Origin: Mesorhizobium sp. B1-1-8
Lineage (GTDB): Bacteria > Pseudomonadota > Alphaproteobacteria > Rhizobiales > Rhizobiaceae
NCBI RefSeq assembly: GCF_006442795.2
Contig: NZ_CP083956.1
Span: 3,015,501-3,079,500, forward strand
DNA: 64,000 bases
Reading direction: 5' to 3'
Shown: in pieces, positions 45,107 through 54,054 of the stretch
Layout: every line of letters starts with the position of its first letter
Position numbering within the stretch: the first letter of the stretch is position 1
The notes under the pieces: model-generated
Database searches by the model: none
What the model was told of the DNA's origin: nothing
The model's input: only the letters and a program-made list of their open reading frames with translations
Made by a program: the position numbers and the translations under genes

Positions 45107-45136
45107 AGTCAAGGCATATCCGCACAGGAGCCTTCA

Positions 45137-45400
45137 TCATTCCATGTCGGGCACATCGCCACCCACGAAGAGGGTTGCAGGCTCCCCGTATTCGCCCAGC
45201 GAAGGGTTGGCTTCACGCGACCACGCAATGACACCAGCATGCTTGCCCGCCAGTCCCTTCGCGGTCCGTATCGCCCGGTCCTCGGTCTGCTGCTCGGCTG
45301 GCCCAAAGACCGGCTGAAGGTCCCCGGTCTCATCCCGGTCGAACGCGGTGACGACGATCAGCTTCGGTGCTTTCTTTTGAGGCAGCAGGTTATCCGACAT
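45137..45400 (-). CDS. Small hypothetical protein of unknown operon
   Basis: An 87-residue protein (start MSDNLLPQKKAPKLIVVTAF). It is Ala/Asp-rich and has the patterned segment DRAIRTAKGLAGKHAGVIAW; proteins like this are widespread in rhizobia, without function. Its start overlaps the stop of the upstream gene. It is the last of five tightly packed minus-strand genes (46471 down to 45137). Confidence 0.72.
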   Translation of the reverse strand: MSDNLLPQKKAPKLIVVTAFDRDETGDLQPVFGPAEQQTEDRAIRTAKGLAGKHAGVIAWSREANPSLGEYGEPATLFVGGDVPDME

Positions 45401-45710
45401 GTCGTTTCTCTTTCCGCTGGACTAAGAGCCGGTCGAAGGTGAGCGGTGCGGGAGGAAGGATCTCGGTCATCTCGAAAAGCGGCACCAAAGGTACTCCCGG
45501 CTCAGCTGTTTTCTGCTTGGCTTTCAGGTCGGTGATCTCCTCGTCGCGCCTCGCGATCCGGCTTTCCAGATTGGCAATGCGCTCCGTCAGGAAATAGCGC
45601 CCGACGGCAAATCCGCCGCATCCAAACAATATGGCGAACGAGGCAAAGGGGGCCGGATTTGCCATCACCAGCGCCGCATTACTCTGTATGAATACGATCA
45701 GGTCATGCAT
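45390..45710 (-). CDS. Small membrane protein with coiled coil
   Basis: A 106-residue protein with an N-terminal membrane span (ALVMANPAPFASFAILFGCG and on, about residues 13-38) and a predicted coiled coil (RIANLESRIARRDEEITDLK). No known family recognised. It overlaps the next gene by 11 bases. ATG at 45710; a TTG at 45716 is possible. Confidence 0.65.
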   Translation of the reverse strand: MHDLIVFIQSNAALVMANPAPFASFAILFGCGGFAVGRYFLTERIANLESRIARRDEEITDLKAKQKTAEPGVPLVPLFEMTEILPPAPLTFDRLLVQRKEKRHVG

Positions 45711-45725
45711 GGGCAAACCCCGCCG

Positions 45726-46112
45726 TCATGATGCCGTGAACAGCTCAAGCTGTCGCTGATCCCGCGGTAGATCGTAGTAGCCCGGCGCTCTCCGTTCCGC
45801 GTACTGCTCCGCAAGCCTGCAGGGCTCGTAGAAAGCGACGCGCAAGACGGGAACGATCCGCTCCTCATAGAGGTCATGCTCTTCGTCGCTGAGTTCTTCC
45901 AAATCGCATCCGGCCAGGTTGTAGGCTACGTCGTCCTCTGGCCGGTTGTCACCGAAATGCCCTGCCTTGCGAAGCGCCGCAAGCACGTCGAGACATGCCT
46001 CCTCGAACGTCTCGCTCCATTCATCCGCGCTGTCGTAGCCGAAGGGCGGCACAGGAATCGGTAGCAACTCCACGGCCTCACCCGACAACAGGCGGCGTAT
46101 CGTCGTAGCCAA
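45726..46112 (-). CDS. Hypothetical acidic protein
   Basis: A 128-residue acidic soluble protein (for example RPEDDVAYNLAGCDLEELSD). The start seems to be TTG at 46112 with aggga about ten bases upstream; it overlaps the upstream gene by 35 bases in another frame. No family recognised. Part of the five-gene minus-strand operon. Confidence 0.6.
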   Translation of the reverse strand: MATTIRRLLSGEAVELLPIPVPPFGYDSADEWSETFEEACLDVLAALRKAGHFGDNRPEDDVAYNLAGCDLEELSDEEHDLYEERIVPVLRVAFYEPCRLAEQYAERRAPGYYDLPRDQRQLELFTAS

Positions 46113-46287
46113 TGGACACTATCCCTGGATGCCGGTGGGCTATGGCGAGGATCTGGGTCTCGAGCTCGCAATTGTAAGCCATGAGCGCCTTCACAGTCTC
46201 AAGCGGGCTATCGTAACGAGCGATTAGCTTCACTGCTTCTGAATGCAGCTCGGCTTTGGCCTCGGCGTCAAAGTACATCGTGCCCAT
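46078..46287 (-). CDS. Small hypothetical protein
   Basis: A 69-residue protein starting MGTMYFDAEAKAELHSEAVK. A good ggagga lies 6 bases before the ATG. It overlaps the gene upstream by 20 bases and the gene downstream by 35. No family recognised; helical by appearance. Confidence 0.6.
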   Translation of the reverse strand: MGTMYFDAEAKAELHSEAVKLIARYDSPLETVKALMAYNCELETQILAIAHRHPGIVSIGYDDTPPVVG

Positions 46288-46471
46288 TGAGCTTCCTCCT
46301 AGCGTGTCGCGCGGCGTGGCGCAGTGAGCGCGTCAAGTCGTTCCTGCAGGTGCCCATTGAGCACGACTTAAGGGCTTTCATTAAGTCGCCCTTGTGCACC
46401 GCAACGAACCTGTCGGCCGTCGCTTGCAGGGCGGCCGCTTGGCGGCTGTCCAGCGTCACAACGTGGTCCAT
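46268..46471 (-). CDS. Small hypothetical protein, first of the unknown operon
   Basis: A 67-residue basic protein starting MDHVVTLDSRQAAALQATAD. ATG at 46471 is supported by ggag eight bases upstream. The longer in-frame region to 46744 shows no coding character. It heads the operon that runs down to 45137; the promoter should lie in 46472-46800, a stretch that holds no other gene. Confidence 0.6.
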   Translation of the reverse strand: MDHVVTLDSRQAAALQATADRFVAVHKGDLMKALKSCSMGTCRNDLTRSLRHAARHARRKLNGHDVL

Positions 46472-46799
46472 CAGGTCACTCCAAAACGCTTGATGGCGAT
46501 GAGAACAAAAACAGAACAGTGAGTCAAGACGGAATTGACTCATCGAGGAATTACTTCCTATTTTTCCGATCATGCCGGAACCGAGCAGAGACCGGTCCGA
46601 CAACATGCCGGCGAGATTAGCTGTCAGCTGGATGTTCCCCCGATGTTCCAACGCGCTACGCAGAAGAGGAACGTCCGGAATGCCCGCTGGCGCGCGTCGT
46701 ACCAATTGGGGGGCCACCGCCGTTCGCCTGTATTTGCACGCCACACTACGATGGTGGTGGAAACCTGTTGAACCGGCCAGATTTCTGGTTCTCTTGATC

Positions 46800-46846
46800 G
46801 TCCCCGAGCGGGGGCCGTCTGAGTTGGTCCCGACTCAAACGGGGAC
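46800..46846 (+). promoter_or_regulatory. Hairpin in front of trbB start
   Basis: Arms gtccccg (46800-46806) and cggggac (46840-46846) pair, with a nested tgagt/actca pair (46820-46824 and 46833-46837). The right arm holds gggga, the only Shine-Dalgarno-like sequence before the trbB ATG at 46850. Folding would therefore hide the ribosome-binding site. Confidence 0.45.
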
Positions 46847-46849
46847 AAG

Positions 46850-47833
46850 ATGGCTGCTTCGCAAAACGGCACCGAAGGACGAGCGCGCAGTTCGCGCATG
46901 CTTCGCACTGCGTTCGGCTCCGCCATCACCCGGTTCCTGGACGATCCGGCCATCGTTGAGGTGATGCTGAACCCCGACGGTCGCATTTGGGTAGACCGCC
47001 TTGTGGAAGGTCTGGCCGAGACGGGGGAGACGCTCTCAGCCGCTGACGGCGAGCGCATCGTGCGCCTTGTCGCGCACCATGTCGGCACGGAAGTGCACTC
47101 GCGCTCGCCGCGCGTTTCGGCCGAGTTGCCGGATACCGGCGAACGCTTTGAAGGCCTGCTTCCGCCTGTCGTTGCCGCACCGGCCTTCGCGATCCGAAAA
47201 CCCGCCGTCGCCGTGTTCACCCTCGCTGACTACGTCGCCGCCGGCATCATGAGCACCGGCCAGGCCGCGACATTGCGCGCTGCTGTGGCCGCTCGTGCAA
47301 ACATCCTCGTCGCCGGCGGCACGTCGACCGGCAAGACGACGCTGACCAACGCTCTGCTCGCCGAAGTAGCCAATAGTGCGGATCGGATCGTCATCATCGA
47401 AGATACCCGCGAGCTGCAATGCACGGCGCCCAACCTAGTCGCCATGCGGACCAAGGAAGGCGTCGCCTCTCTCTCCGACCTGGTCCGCTCCTCGCTCCGC
47501 CTGCGGCCGGACCGCATTCCCATCGGCGAGGTCCGCGGCGGCGAAGCCCTCGACCTTCTGAAGGCGTGGGGCACCGGACATCCAGGCGGCATAGGCACCA
47601 TCCACGCAGGATCCGGGATCGGCGCTCTGCGCCGTCTCGAGCAACTCATCCAGGAAGCTGTCGTCACCGTCCCGCGCGCTTTGATAGCCGAGACCATACA
47701 CGTTGTCGCCGTTCTCTCCGGACGCGGTTCGGCGCGTCGGCTCACCGAACTCACCCGCGTCGAAGGGCTTGGCCCCGACGGCGACTATCGCACCTCCCAA
47801 GCCACCTTGCACACCACAGGAGACCATTCATGA
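46850..47833 (+). CDS. trbB: P-type conjugative transfer ATPase TrbB
   Basis: A 327-residue cytoplasmic hexameric ATPase of the VirB11 family that energises the conjugative type IV secretion system. Walker A is GGTSTGKTT at about residues 155-163, followed by IEDTRELQC and the Asp box; [20 protein letters not shown] is the Walker B region. It is the first gene of an eleven-gene operon. Its stop overlaps the trbC start (atga). Confidence 0.95.
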   Translation: MAASQNGTEGRARSSRMLRTAFGSAITRFLDDPAIVEVMLNPDGRIWVDRLVEGLAETGETLSAADGERIVRLVAHHVGTEVHSRSPRVSAELPDTGERFEGLLPPVVAAPAFAIRKPAVAVFTLADYVAAGIMSTGQAATLRAAVAARANILVAGGTSTGKTTLTNALLAEVANSADRIVIIEDTRELQCTAPNLVAMRTKEGVASLSDLVRSSLRLRPDRIPIGEVRGGEALDLLKAWGTGHPGGIGTIHAGSGIGALRRLEQLIQEAVVTVPRALIAETIHVVAVLSGRGSARRLTELTRVEGLGPDGDYRTSQATLHTTGDHS

Positions 47834-48147
47834 TCCCCGCTTACCGCCAAGGCACTGCCGCAGCCACGACGCTTGTTCTTCTCATGATCGCCCCTGCGGC
47901 CCATGCGGCCGGCTCTTCGATGCCTTGGGAGCAGCCGTTGGAGAAAATCCTTCAGTCGATCGAGGGACCAGTCTCCAAGATCATTGCCGTCATCATCATC
48001 ATCGTGACAGGCCTGACGCTTGCATTTGGCGATAGTTCGGGCGGCTTCCGGCGGCTCATCCAGATCGTCTTTGGCCTGTCGATCGCCTTTGCGGCGTCGA
48101 GCTTCTTCCTCTCGTTCTTCTCATTTGCGGGCGGGGCGCTCATCTGA
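47830..48147 (+). CDS. trbC: Conjugative pilin TrbC
   Basis: A 105-residue prepilin of the VirB2/TrbC family. A signal sequence runs to about residue 27 (APAAHAA). Two hydrophobic helices follow (IIAVIIIIVTGLTLAFG and a second near the end), separated by a short GGFRRL loop, the normal pilin plan. Overlaps trbB and trbD by a few bases. Confidence 0.92.
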   Translation: MIPAYRQGTAAATTLVLLMIAPAAHAAGSSMPWEQPLEKILQSIEGPVSKIIAVIIIIVTGLTLAFGDSSGGFRRLIQIVFGLSIAFAASSFFLSFFSFAGGALI

Positions 48148-48428
48148 TGTTGACCGCTTTCGAAAGTCTCGACGCGGTGCCGGGCTTCGTGGTCCCGGTC
48201 CACAGGGCGCTGACCGAGCACATCCTGCTCGGTGGCGCACCGCGTTCCATCGCGATCCTCAACGGCACGCTCGCCAGTGCGGTCGGCCTCGGGCTGCGAC
48301 TTTGGCTGCTCGGTCTCCTTATCTGGGCTCTCGGGCATCTCGTCGCGGTGTGGGCCGCCAGACGCGATCCGCTTTTCGTCGAAGTCGTTCGCCGGCATCT
48401 GCGCATGCCCGGTCATCTGTCGGTTTGA
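48147..48428 (+). CDS. trbD: Conjugal transfer protein TrbD
   Basis: A 93-residue VirB3-like inner membrane protein. It has VPVHRALTEHILLGGAPRSI, typical of TrbD, and two spans in the middle. Its ATG shares bases with the trbC stop. It works with TrbC and TrbE in pilus assembly. Confidence 0.92.
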   Translation: MLTAFESLDAVPGFVVPVHRALTEHILLGGAPRSIAILNGTLASAVGLGLRLWLLGLLIWALGHLVAVWAARRDPLFVEVVRRHLRMPGHLSV

Positions 48429-48438
48429 GGGCTCGGCC

Positions 48439-50904
48439 ATGATGAACCTTGCCGAATTTCGCCATACCGCCAGCCGCCTTGCCGACTATCTGCCTTGGGC
48501 CGGGCTGGTCGCGCCAGGCGTCGTGCTGAACAAGGATGGCAGCTTTCAGCGCACCGCAAGATTTCGCGGACCCGACCTCGAGTCCGCCGTAGCCGCCGAA
48601 CTGGTGGCTGTCGCCTCACGCATCAACAGCGCCTTGCGCCGCCTCGGCTCGGGGTGGGGAATCTTCGTCGAGGCGCAGCGGCATGAGGCGTCGAACTATC
48701 CCGAGAGTCAGTTTCCCGATCCGGCCTCCGACCTGCTCGACGCGGAGCGCAAGGCAGACTTCGAGGAGGAGGGGGTTCATTTCATTTCGAGCTACTTCCT
48801 CAGCTTCCTCTATCTGCCGCCGGCCGACGAGGCCGCTCGCACGGAGGGATGGCTCTACGAGGGGCGCGAACGGTCCAGCGTCGATCCCGGTGAAATGCTG
48901 CGCGCCTTCGTCGAGCGCACCGAACGCGTGCTCTCCCTGCTCGATGGCTTCATGCCGGAATGCCGATGGCTCGATGACGGTGAGACGCTCACATACCTGC
49001 ATTCCACCGTTTCGACCAAGCGCCATCGCGTTCGCGTTCCCGAGACGCCGATCTATCTCGATGCGCTGCTGGCCGACCAGCCACTCATCGGCGGACTCGA
49101 GCCGCGCCTTGGCGACCAGCATCTTCGTATCCTCACAGTCGTGGGCTTTCCGACCGCGACGATGCCAGGCCTGGTCGATGATCTCAACCGGCTCGCCTTT
49201 CCCTACCGTTGGACGACGCGCGCGATCCTGCTCGACAAAGTCGATGCCGGCAAGCTGCTGACAAGAATCCGGCGGCAATGGTTTGCTAAACGCAAGAGCG
49301 TCGCCGCTATCCTGAAGGAAGTCATGACCAACGAGGCGTCGGCGCTCGTCGACACCGACGCCGCCAACAAGGCGGCCGACGCCGATGTGGCATTGCAGGA
49401 ACTCGGCGCCGACGTGTCGGGCATGGCCTATGTCACGGCGACCGTTACGGTCTGGGACGCCGACCCGCGCCTGGCGCAAGAGAAACTGCGACTCGTCGAG
49501 AAAGTCATCCAGGGTCGCGACTTCACCGTCATGAACGAAACGGTCAACGCAGTCGACGCCTGGTTGGGCTCATTGCCCGGACATGCCTATGCCAACGTCC
49601 GGCAGCCACCAATCTCGACGCTCAATCTCGCCCACATGATTCCCCTCTCTGCCGTGTGGGCGGGGCCGGAACGGGACGAGCATTTCGGTAGCCCCCCCTT
49701 GCTTTATGGCAAGACCGAAGGCTCGACCCCGTTCCGGTTGTCGCTGCATGTCGGCGATGTCGGCCACACGCTGGTGGTCGGCCCGACAGGCGCCGGGAAG
49801 TCGGTTCTGCTTGCAGTGATGGCCCTGCAGTTCCGCCGCTATCCACGCGCCCAGGTTTTCGCCTTCGACTTCGGTGGTTCGATCCGTGCCGCGGTCCTTG
49901 CCATGGGCGGGGACTGGCACGATCTTGGGGGCGGGCTCACCGATGGCGCGCAAGCATCTGTATCGCTTCAACCTCTCGCCCGGATCAACGATACCTACGA
50001 GCGCGCGTGGGCAGCCGATTGGCTGACGGCTATCCTCGCGCGCGAAGGCATCCCAATCACCCCGGACGCCAAGGAGCATATCTGGACCGCGCTGACGTCG
50101 CTCGCCTCGGCACCGGTCGAGGAGCGCACCATCACCGGCCTGAGTGTGCTGTTGCAGGCGAGCGACCTGAAGCAGGCTCTGCGGCCTTACTGCGTCGGCG
50201 GCCCCTATGGTCGGTTGCTCGATGCGGAAGCCGAGCACCTCGGCGCCTCATCGGTGCAGGTCTTCGAAATCGAGGGCCTCGTTGGAACCGGAGCAGCACC
50301 CGCCGTGCTGTCTTACCTGTTTCATCGGATTGGCGACCGGCTCGATGGGCGACCGACATTGCTGATCATCGATGAGGGCTGGCTCGCCCTTGACGACGAA
50401 GGTTTCGCCGGCCAACTCCGCGAATGGCTGAAAACGCTGCGCAAGAAGAACGCCAGCGTGATTTTCGCCACCCAGTCGCTGTCCGATATCGACAATTCGG
50501 CCGTCGCACCAGCAATCATCGAGAGCTGCCCGACCCGGCTGCTTTTGCCGAACGAGCGTGCGATCGAACCGCAGATCACAGCCATCTATCGCCGGTTTGG
50601 TCTCAACGACCGCCAGATCGAGATCCTGGCGCGAGCAACCCCCAAACGCCACTACTACTGCCAATCGCGGCGCGGCAACCGGCTGTTTGAACTTGGCCTG
50701 TCCGAGATTGGCCTCGCCCTCTGCGCCGCATCGTCCAAGACGGACCAGGCTCTTATCGACAGCGTGCTCGCTGAGCACGGCCGCGACGGCTTTCTCGCCG
50801 CCTGGCTGCGAGCGCGCAACGTTGGCTGGGCCGCCGACCTGGTTCCAGGCCTGACCCACACCCAACCCATTCCCAACCCACAAGCTGAAAAGGAGCCTCG
50901 ATAA
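48439..50904 (+). CDS. trbE: Conjugal transfer ATPase TrbE
   Basis: An 821-residue VirB4-family ATPase, the largest conserved T4SS component. The N-terminal CagE/TrbE domain begins MMNLAEFRHTASRLADYLPW. Walker A GPTGAGKSVLL lies near residue 450 and Walker B TLLIIDEGWLAL near residue 640, then IFATQSLSDIDNS. Start 48439 is chosen; the frame back to 48232 is a shadow of trbD. The stop overlaps the trbJ start. Confidence 0.95.
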   Translation: MMNLAEFRHTASRLADYLPWAGLVAPGVVLNKDGSFQRTARFRGPDLESAVAAELVAVASRINSALRRLGSGWGIFVEAQRHEASNYPESQFPDPASDLLDAERKADFEEEGVHFISSYFLSFLYLPPADEAARTEGWLYEGRERSSVDPGEMLRAFVERTERVLSLLDGFMPECRWLDDGETLTYLHSTVSTKRHRVRVPETPIYLDALLADQPLIGGLEPRLGDQHLRILTVVGFPTATMPGLVDDLNRLAFPYRWTTRAILLDKVDAGKLLTRIRRQWFAKRKSVAAILKEVMTNEASALVDTDAANKAADADVALQELGADVSGMAYVTATVTVWDADPRLAQEKLRLVEKVIQGRDFTVMNETVNAVDAWLGSLPGHAYANVRQPPISTLNLAHMIPLSAVWAGPERDEHFGSPPLLYGKTEGSTPFRLSLHVGDVGHTLVVGPTGAGKSVLLAVMALQFRRYPRAQVFAFDFGGSIRAAVLAMGGDWHDLGGGLTDGAQASVSLQPLARINDTYERAWAADWLTAILAREGIPITPDAKEHIWTALTSLASAPVEERTITGLSVLLQASDLKQALRPYCVGGPYGRLLDAEAEHLGASSVQVFEIEGLVGTGAAPAVLSYLFHRIGDRLDGRPTLLIIDEGWLALDDEGFAGQLREWLKTLRKKNASVIFATQSLSDIDNSAVAPAIIESCPTRLLLPNERAIEPQITAIYRRFGLNDRQIEILARATPKRHYYCQSRRGNRLFELGLSEIGLALCAASSKTDQALIDSVLAEHGRDGFLAAWLRARNVGWAADLVPGLTHTQPIPNPQAEKEPR

Positions 50905-51659
50905 TGAGCACCCCGAAAACCCGCAGACACGCGCTTGTGCTGGCCGTGGCGCTACTCGCCCCGCCAATCGCGATACTGCCCCTGGTTACGCCGGCGCACG
51001 CGCTCATCGTCTTCGATCCGTCGAACTATGCGCAGAACGTTCTGACCGCGGCGAGATCGCTCCAGCAGGTCACCAACCAGATCACGTCGCTTCAGAACCA
51101 GGCCCAGATGCTGATCAACCAGGCCCGCAATCTCGCGAGCCTGCCGTTCTCCTCTCTGCAGCAATTGCAGCAATCGGTGCAGCGTACGCAACAGCTCCTC
51201 AACCAGGCGCGGAACATCGCTTTCGACGTTCAGCAGGTCGACAAGATCTTCCAGCAGCAATATGGCGACATCTCTCTCTCCACGTCCGATCGGCAGCTTG
51301 TCGCTGATGCGCGCTCGCGCTGGCAGAACACGGTTGGCGGCCTTCAGGATGCCATGCGTGTGCAGGCGGGCGTCGTCGGAAACATCGAGACGAACCGCTC
51401 GCAAATGTCGGCGCTGGTCGGCGCCAGCCAATCGGCCACGGGAGCGCTCCAGGCAACACAGGCAGGCAACCAGTTGCTTGCGTTGCAGGCGCAGCAACTC
51501 GCCGACCTCACCGCGGTCATGGCCGCGAACGGCCGTGCGCAGGCGCTGAGCGAAGCCGAACGTGCAGCCGCGGCCGAACAGGGCCGCGAGCAGCGCCGCC
51601 GGTTCCTGACCCCGGGCTCCGGCTATCAGCCCAGCACCGCCAGGATGTTCAACCAGTGA
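50904..51659 (+). CDS. trbJ: P-type conjugative transfer protein TrbJ
   Basis: A 251-residue VirB5-like periplasmic protein. A signal peptide ends near residue 33 (TPAHA). The rest is Gln-rich and helical (LQNQAQMLINQARNLASLPF), typical of TrbJ. It lies between trbE and the TrbK-like gene and overlaps both neighbours. Confidence 0.93.
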   Translation: MSTPKTRRHALVLAVALLAPPIAILPLVTPAHALIVFDPSNYAQNVLTAARSLQQVTNQITSLQNQAQMLINQARNLASLPFSSLQQLQQSVQRTQQLLNQARNIAFDVQQVDKIFQQQYGDISLSTSDRQLVADARSRWQNTVGGLQDAMRVQAGVVGNIETNRSQMSALVGASQSATGALQATQAGNQLLALQAQQLADLTAVMAANGRAQALSEAERAAAAEQGREQRRRFLTPGSGYQPSTARMFNQ

Positions 51660-51670
51660 GGGTTAGACCG

Positions 51671-51985
51671 ATGGATGGCGGGATGCTCGCTCGCATGGTT
51701 GCCGTCATTTTCGTCGCCGTCGCCGTCACCGCGGCTGCGCTCGAGTTGACCGGGAAGAAGGGGAGGCCGGCCGACGCGGCTCCGTTGTCGTCGACTTCGG
51801 CACCGAACCCCCTGCGTGAGGGTCTTCGCCGCTGTCAGATCCTCGGCGAGGCCGCGCTGCGCGACCAGGAGTGTTCGCGCTTGTGGGCCGAACAGCGAGA
51901 TCGTTTCCTTGGATTCGAGACGCCGTTCACGACCTTCGCGGAGCCGGGCGCCTCGCCAGATGGGATCAGGCAGGGGGCTCGATAG
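51671..51985 (+). CDS. Putative entry exclusion protein TrbK-alt
   Basis: A 104-residue protein with an N-terminal membrane anchor (MVAVIFVAVAVTAAALEL) and a short periplasmic domain with two Cys residues (RRCQILGEAALRDQECSRLW). The second motif, followed by a Trp, is typical of the TrbK-alt family at this position in rhizobial trb operons. ATG at 51671 has gaggg 7 bases upstream; the GTG at 51656 is an alternative. Confidence 0.85.
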   Translation: MDGGMLARMVAVIFVAVAVTAAALELTGKKGRPADAAPLSSTSAPNPLREGLRRCQILGEAALRDQECSRLWAEQRDRFLGFETPFTTFAEPGASPDGIRQGAR

Positions 51986-51987
51986 GC

Positions 51988-53361
51988 ATGGGCGACACCG
52001 GCCTCATCGACCAGTTCCTCGGGACTTTCACTCGATACATCGACAGCGGCTTCGGCCTGCTCGGCGGCGAAGTCGCCTTCGTCGCCACAACACTGATCGT
52101 CATTGACGTGACGCTCGCGGCACTGTTCTGGAGTTGGGGCGCGGACGACGACATCCTTGCACGGCTTGTCAAGAAGACGCTGTTCGTCGGCGTCTTCGCC
52201 TATCTGATTTCCAACTGGAACAACCTTGCCCGCATCATCTTTGAAAGCTTCTCCGGGCTTGGGCTGAAGGCGAGCGGTACCGGCTTTACGGTTCAGGACC
52301 TGCTGCGGCCAGGCAAGGTGGCGCAGACCGGGCTTGACGCGGGACGGCCGTTGCTCGAGGCCATCTCCGGGCTGATGGGCTACGTGTCCTTCTTCGAAAA
52401 CTTCATCCAGATCGCTTGCCTGCTTTTCGCCTGGGCCCTCGTCCTGCTTGCCTTCTTCATTCTGGCGGTCCAGCTGTTCGTCACGCTCGTTGAATTCAAG
52501 CTCTCGACGCTGGCCGGCTTCGTCCTGATCCCCTTCGGCCTTTTCGGCAAGACCGCCTTCATGGCCGAACGCGTGCTTGGCAACGTCATCTCCTCCGGCA
52601 TCAAAGTGCTCGTCCTTGCCGTGGTCATCGGCATCGGCTCTACGCTTTTCAGTGAGTTTACCCGTGGCTTTGGCGGCGAAAGCCCCACCATCGACCAGGC
52701 AATGGCGATCGTGCTGGCGGCCTTGTCACTGCTCGGTCTCGGGATCTTCGGCCCCGGCATTGCCAACGGTCTCGTCTCCGGCGGACCACAACTCGGAGCC
52801 GGTGCTGCTGTCGGTACGGGCCTCGCGGCTGGCGGCATGGCGCTCGTCGCCGGCGGCGCCGCGGGCCTTGCGACGCGGAGCGGAGCAGCAGCTTTCTCGG
52901 GTGCGGCTTCCGCCGCGCGTGGCGGCTCGTTCCTGGCCGGGGGCGCCTCGGCTGCCTATACGCTGGGCTCGGCCGGCCAAACTGGCGGCGCTGGTATCAC
53001 CGCCGGGGTGAGCGGTGTTGCAAGCGCTGGCGTCTCCGCCATGGCCTCACCGCTCAAACGCGCCGCCACCCGCGCCAGCCAGTCGATGAAGTCTAGCCTG
53101 ATTTCCGGCACAAACGTCGCCGTCGCGGCGACAGGTGGATCGTCGAGCCTCGGAACGCTGGGAGGCGGGGCCACACCCAATGGACCGTCGTCCGGCCGCG
53201 TCGGCGAAACCGGCAGCCCGGCACAAGGGCCGCCCGACTGGGCCAGACGCATGCAACGGTCCCGGCGCTTGTCCCATGGCATCCAGACCACGGCCCATGC
53301 CGTGCGCGCCGGAGAGGCCCACGGCAGCGGAACTTCCATCTCTCTCTCCGAAGGCAAGTGA
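51988..53361 (+). CDS. trbL: P-type conjugative transfer protein TrbL
   Basis: A 457-residue VirB6-like inner membrane protein with several spans in the first 290 residues (for example FFILAVQLFVTLVEFKLSTL). The C-terminal third is Gly/Ala/Ser-rich and ends in a basic region. Start 51988 (MGDTGLIDQFLGTFTRYID) fits the family; the frame back to 51871 overlaps trbK. Confidence 0.93.
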   Translation: MGDTGLIDQFLGTFTRYIDSGFGLLGGEVAFVATTLIVIDVTLAALFWSWGADDDILARLVKKTLFVGVFAYLISNWNNLARIIFESFSGLGLKASGTGFTVQDLLRPGKVAQTGLDAGRPLLEAISGLMGYVSFFENFIQIACLLFAWALVLLAFFILAVQLFVTLVEFKLSTLAGFVLIPFGLFGKTAFMAERVLGNVISSGIKVLVLAVVIGIGSTLFSEFTRGFGGESPTIDQAMAIVLAALSLLGLGIFGPGIANGLVSGGPQLGAGAAVGTGLAAGGMALVAGGAAGLATRSGAAAFSGAASAARGGSFLAGGASAAYTLGSAGQTGGAGITAGVSGVASAGVSAMASPLKRAATRASQSMKSSLISGTNVAVAATGGSSSLGTLGGGATPNGPSSGRVGETGSPAQGPPDWARRMQRSRRLSHGIQTTAHAVRAGEAHGSGTSISLSEGK

Positions 53362-53364
53362 TCC

Positions 53365-54054
53365 ATGAACATCTTTCGAAGACCCGCCGTTCACTACGGC
53401 AAGACACCGCAACCCGAGACTCCTTATCAGAAGGCCGCGCAGGTCTGGGACGAGCGGATCGGCTCTGCACGCGTCCAGGCCAGGAACTGGCGCACCATGG
53501 CCTTCGGATCGCTGATCCTCTCGGCCGGCCTGGCTGGCTCCATGGTCTGGCAGTCGTCCCGGGGCACGGTCGTGCCATGGGTGGTGCAGGTCGATAACGT
53601 AGGACAGGCGCAAGCCGTTGCGCCTGCGACCAGAGACTACAAGCCGACCGATCCGCAGATAGCGTGGCACCTGGCCCGCTTCGTCGAGCAGGTCCGCTCG
53701 ATCCCGGCCGATCCGATCATCGTGCGACAAAATTGGCTGCGCGCCTATGAATGGACGACCGACCAGGGAGCGGCGGCGCTCAATGATTATGCCCGAGCCA
53801 ACGATCCCTTCGCCAAGATCGGCAAGCAGCAGATTGCGGTCGAAGTCTCCTCTGTCATCCGCGCCTCCGCGGATTCCTTTCGCGTCGCCTGGATCGAACG
53901 TCAGTATGAAAACGGCAGGCTTTCCGTCACCGAGCGCTGGACCGCCATCCTGACAATCGTTGTCCAGCCGGCGACCGACGTCGATCGGCTTAAAGCCAAT
54001 CCGCTTGGCATCTATGTCAACGCCATCAACTGGTCGCGGGAGATGAACCAATGA
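53365..54054 (+). CDS. trbF: Conjugal transfer protein TrbF
   Basis: A 229-residue VirB8-like protein. One span (about residues 47-65) follows a cytoplasmic head with TPYQKAAQVWDERIGSARVQ. The periplasmic domain carries NTF2-like features such as SFRVAWIERQYENGRL. It nucleates the T4SS core complex. It overlaps trbG by four bases. Confidence 0.94.
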   Translation: MNIFRRPAVHYGKTPQPETPYQKAAQVWDERIGSARVQARNWRTMAFGSLILSAGLAGSMVWQSSRGTVVPWVVQVDNVGQAQAVAPATRDYKPTDPQIAWHLARFVEQVRSIPADPIIVRQNWLRAYEWTTDQGAAALNDYARANDPFAKIGKQQIAVEVSSVIRASADSFRVAWIERQYENGRLSVTERWTAILTIVVQPATDVDRLKANPLGIYVNAINWSREMNQ

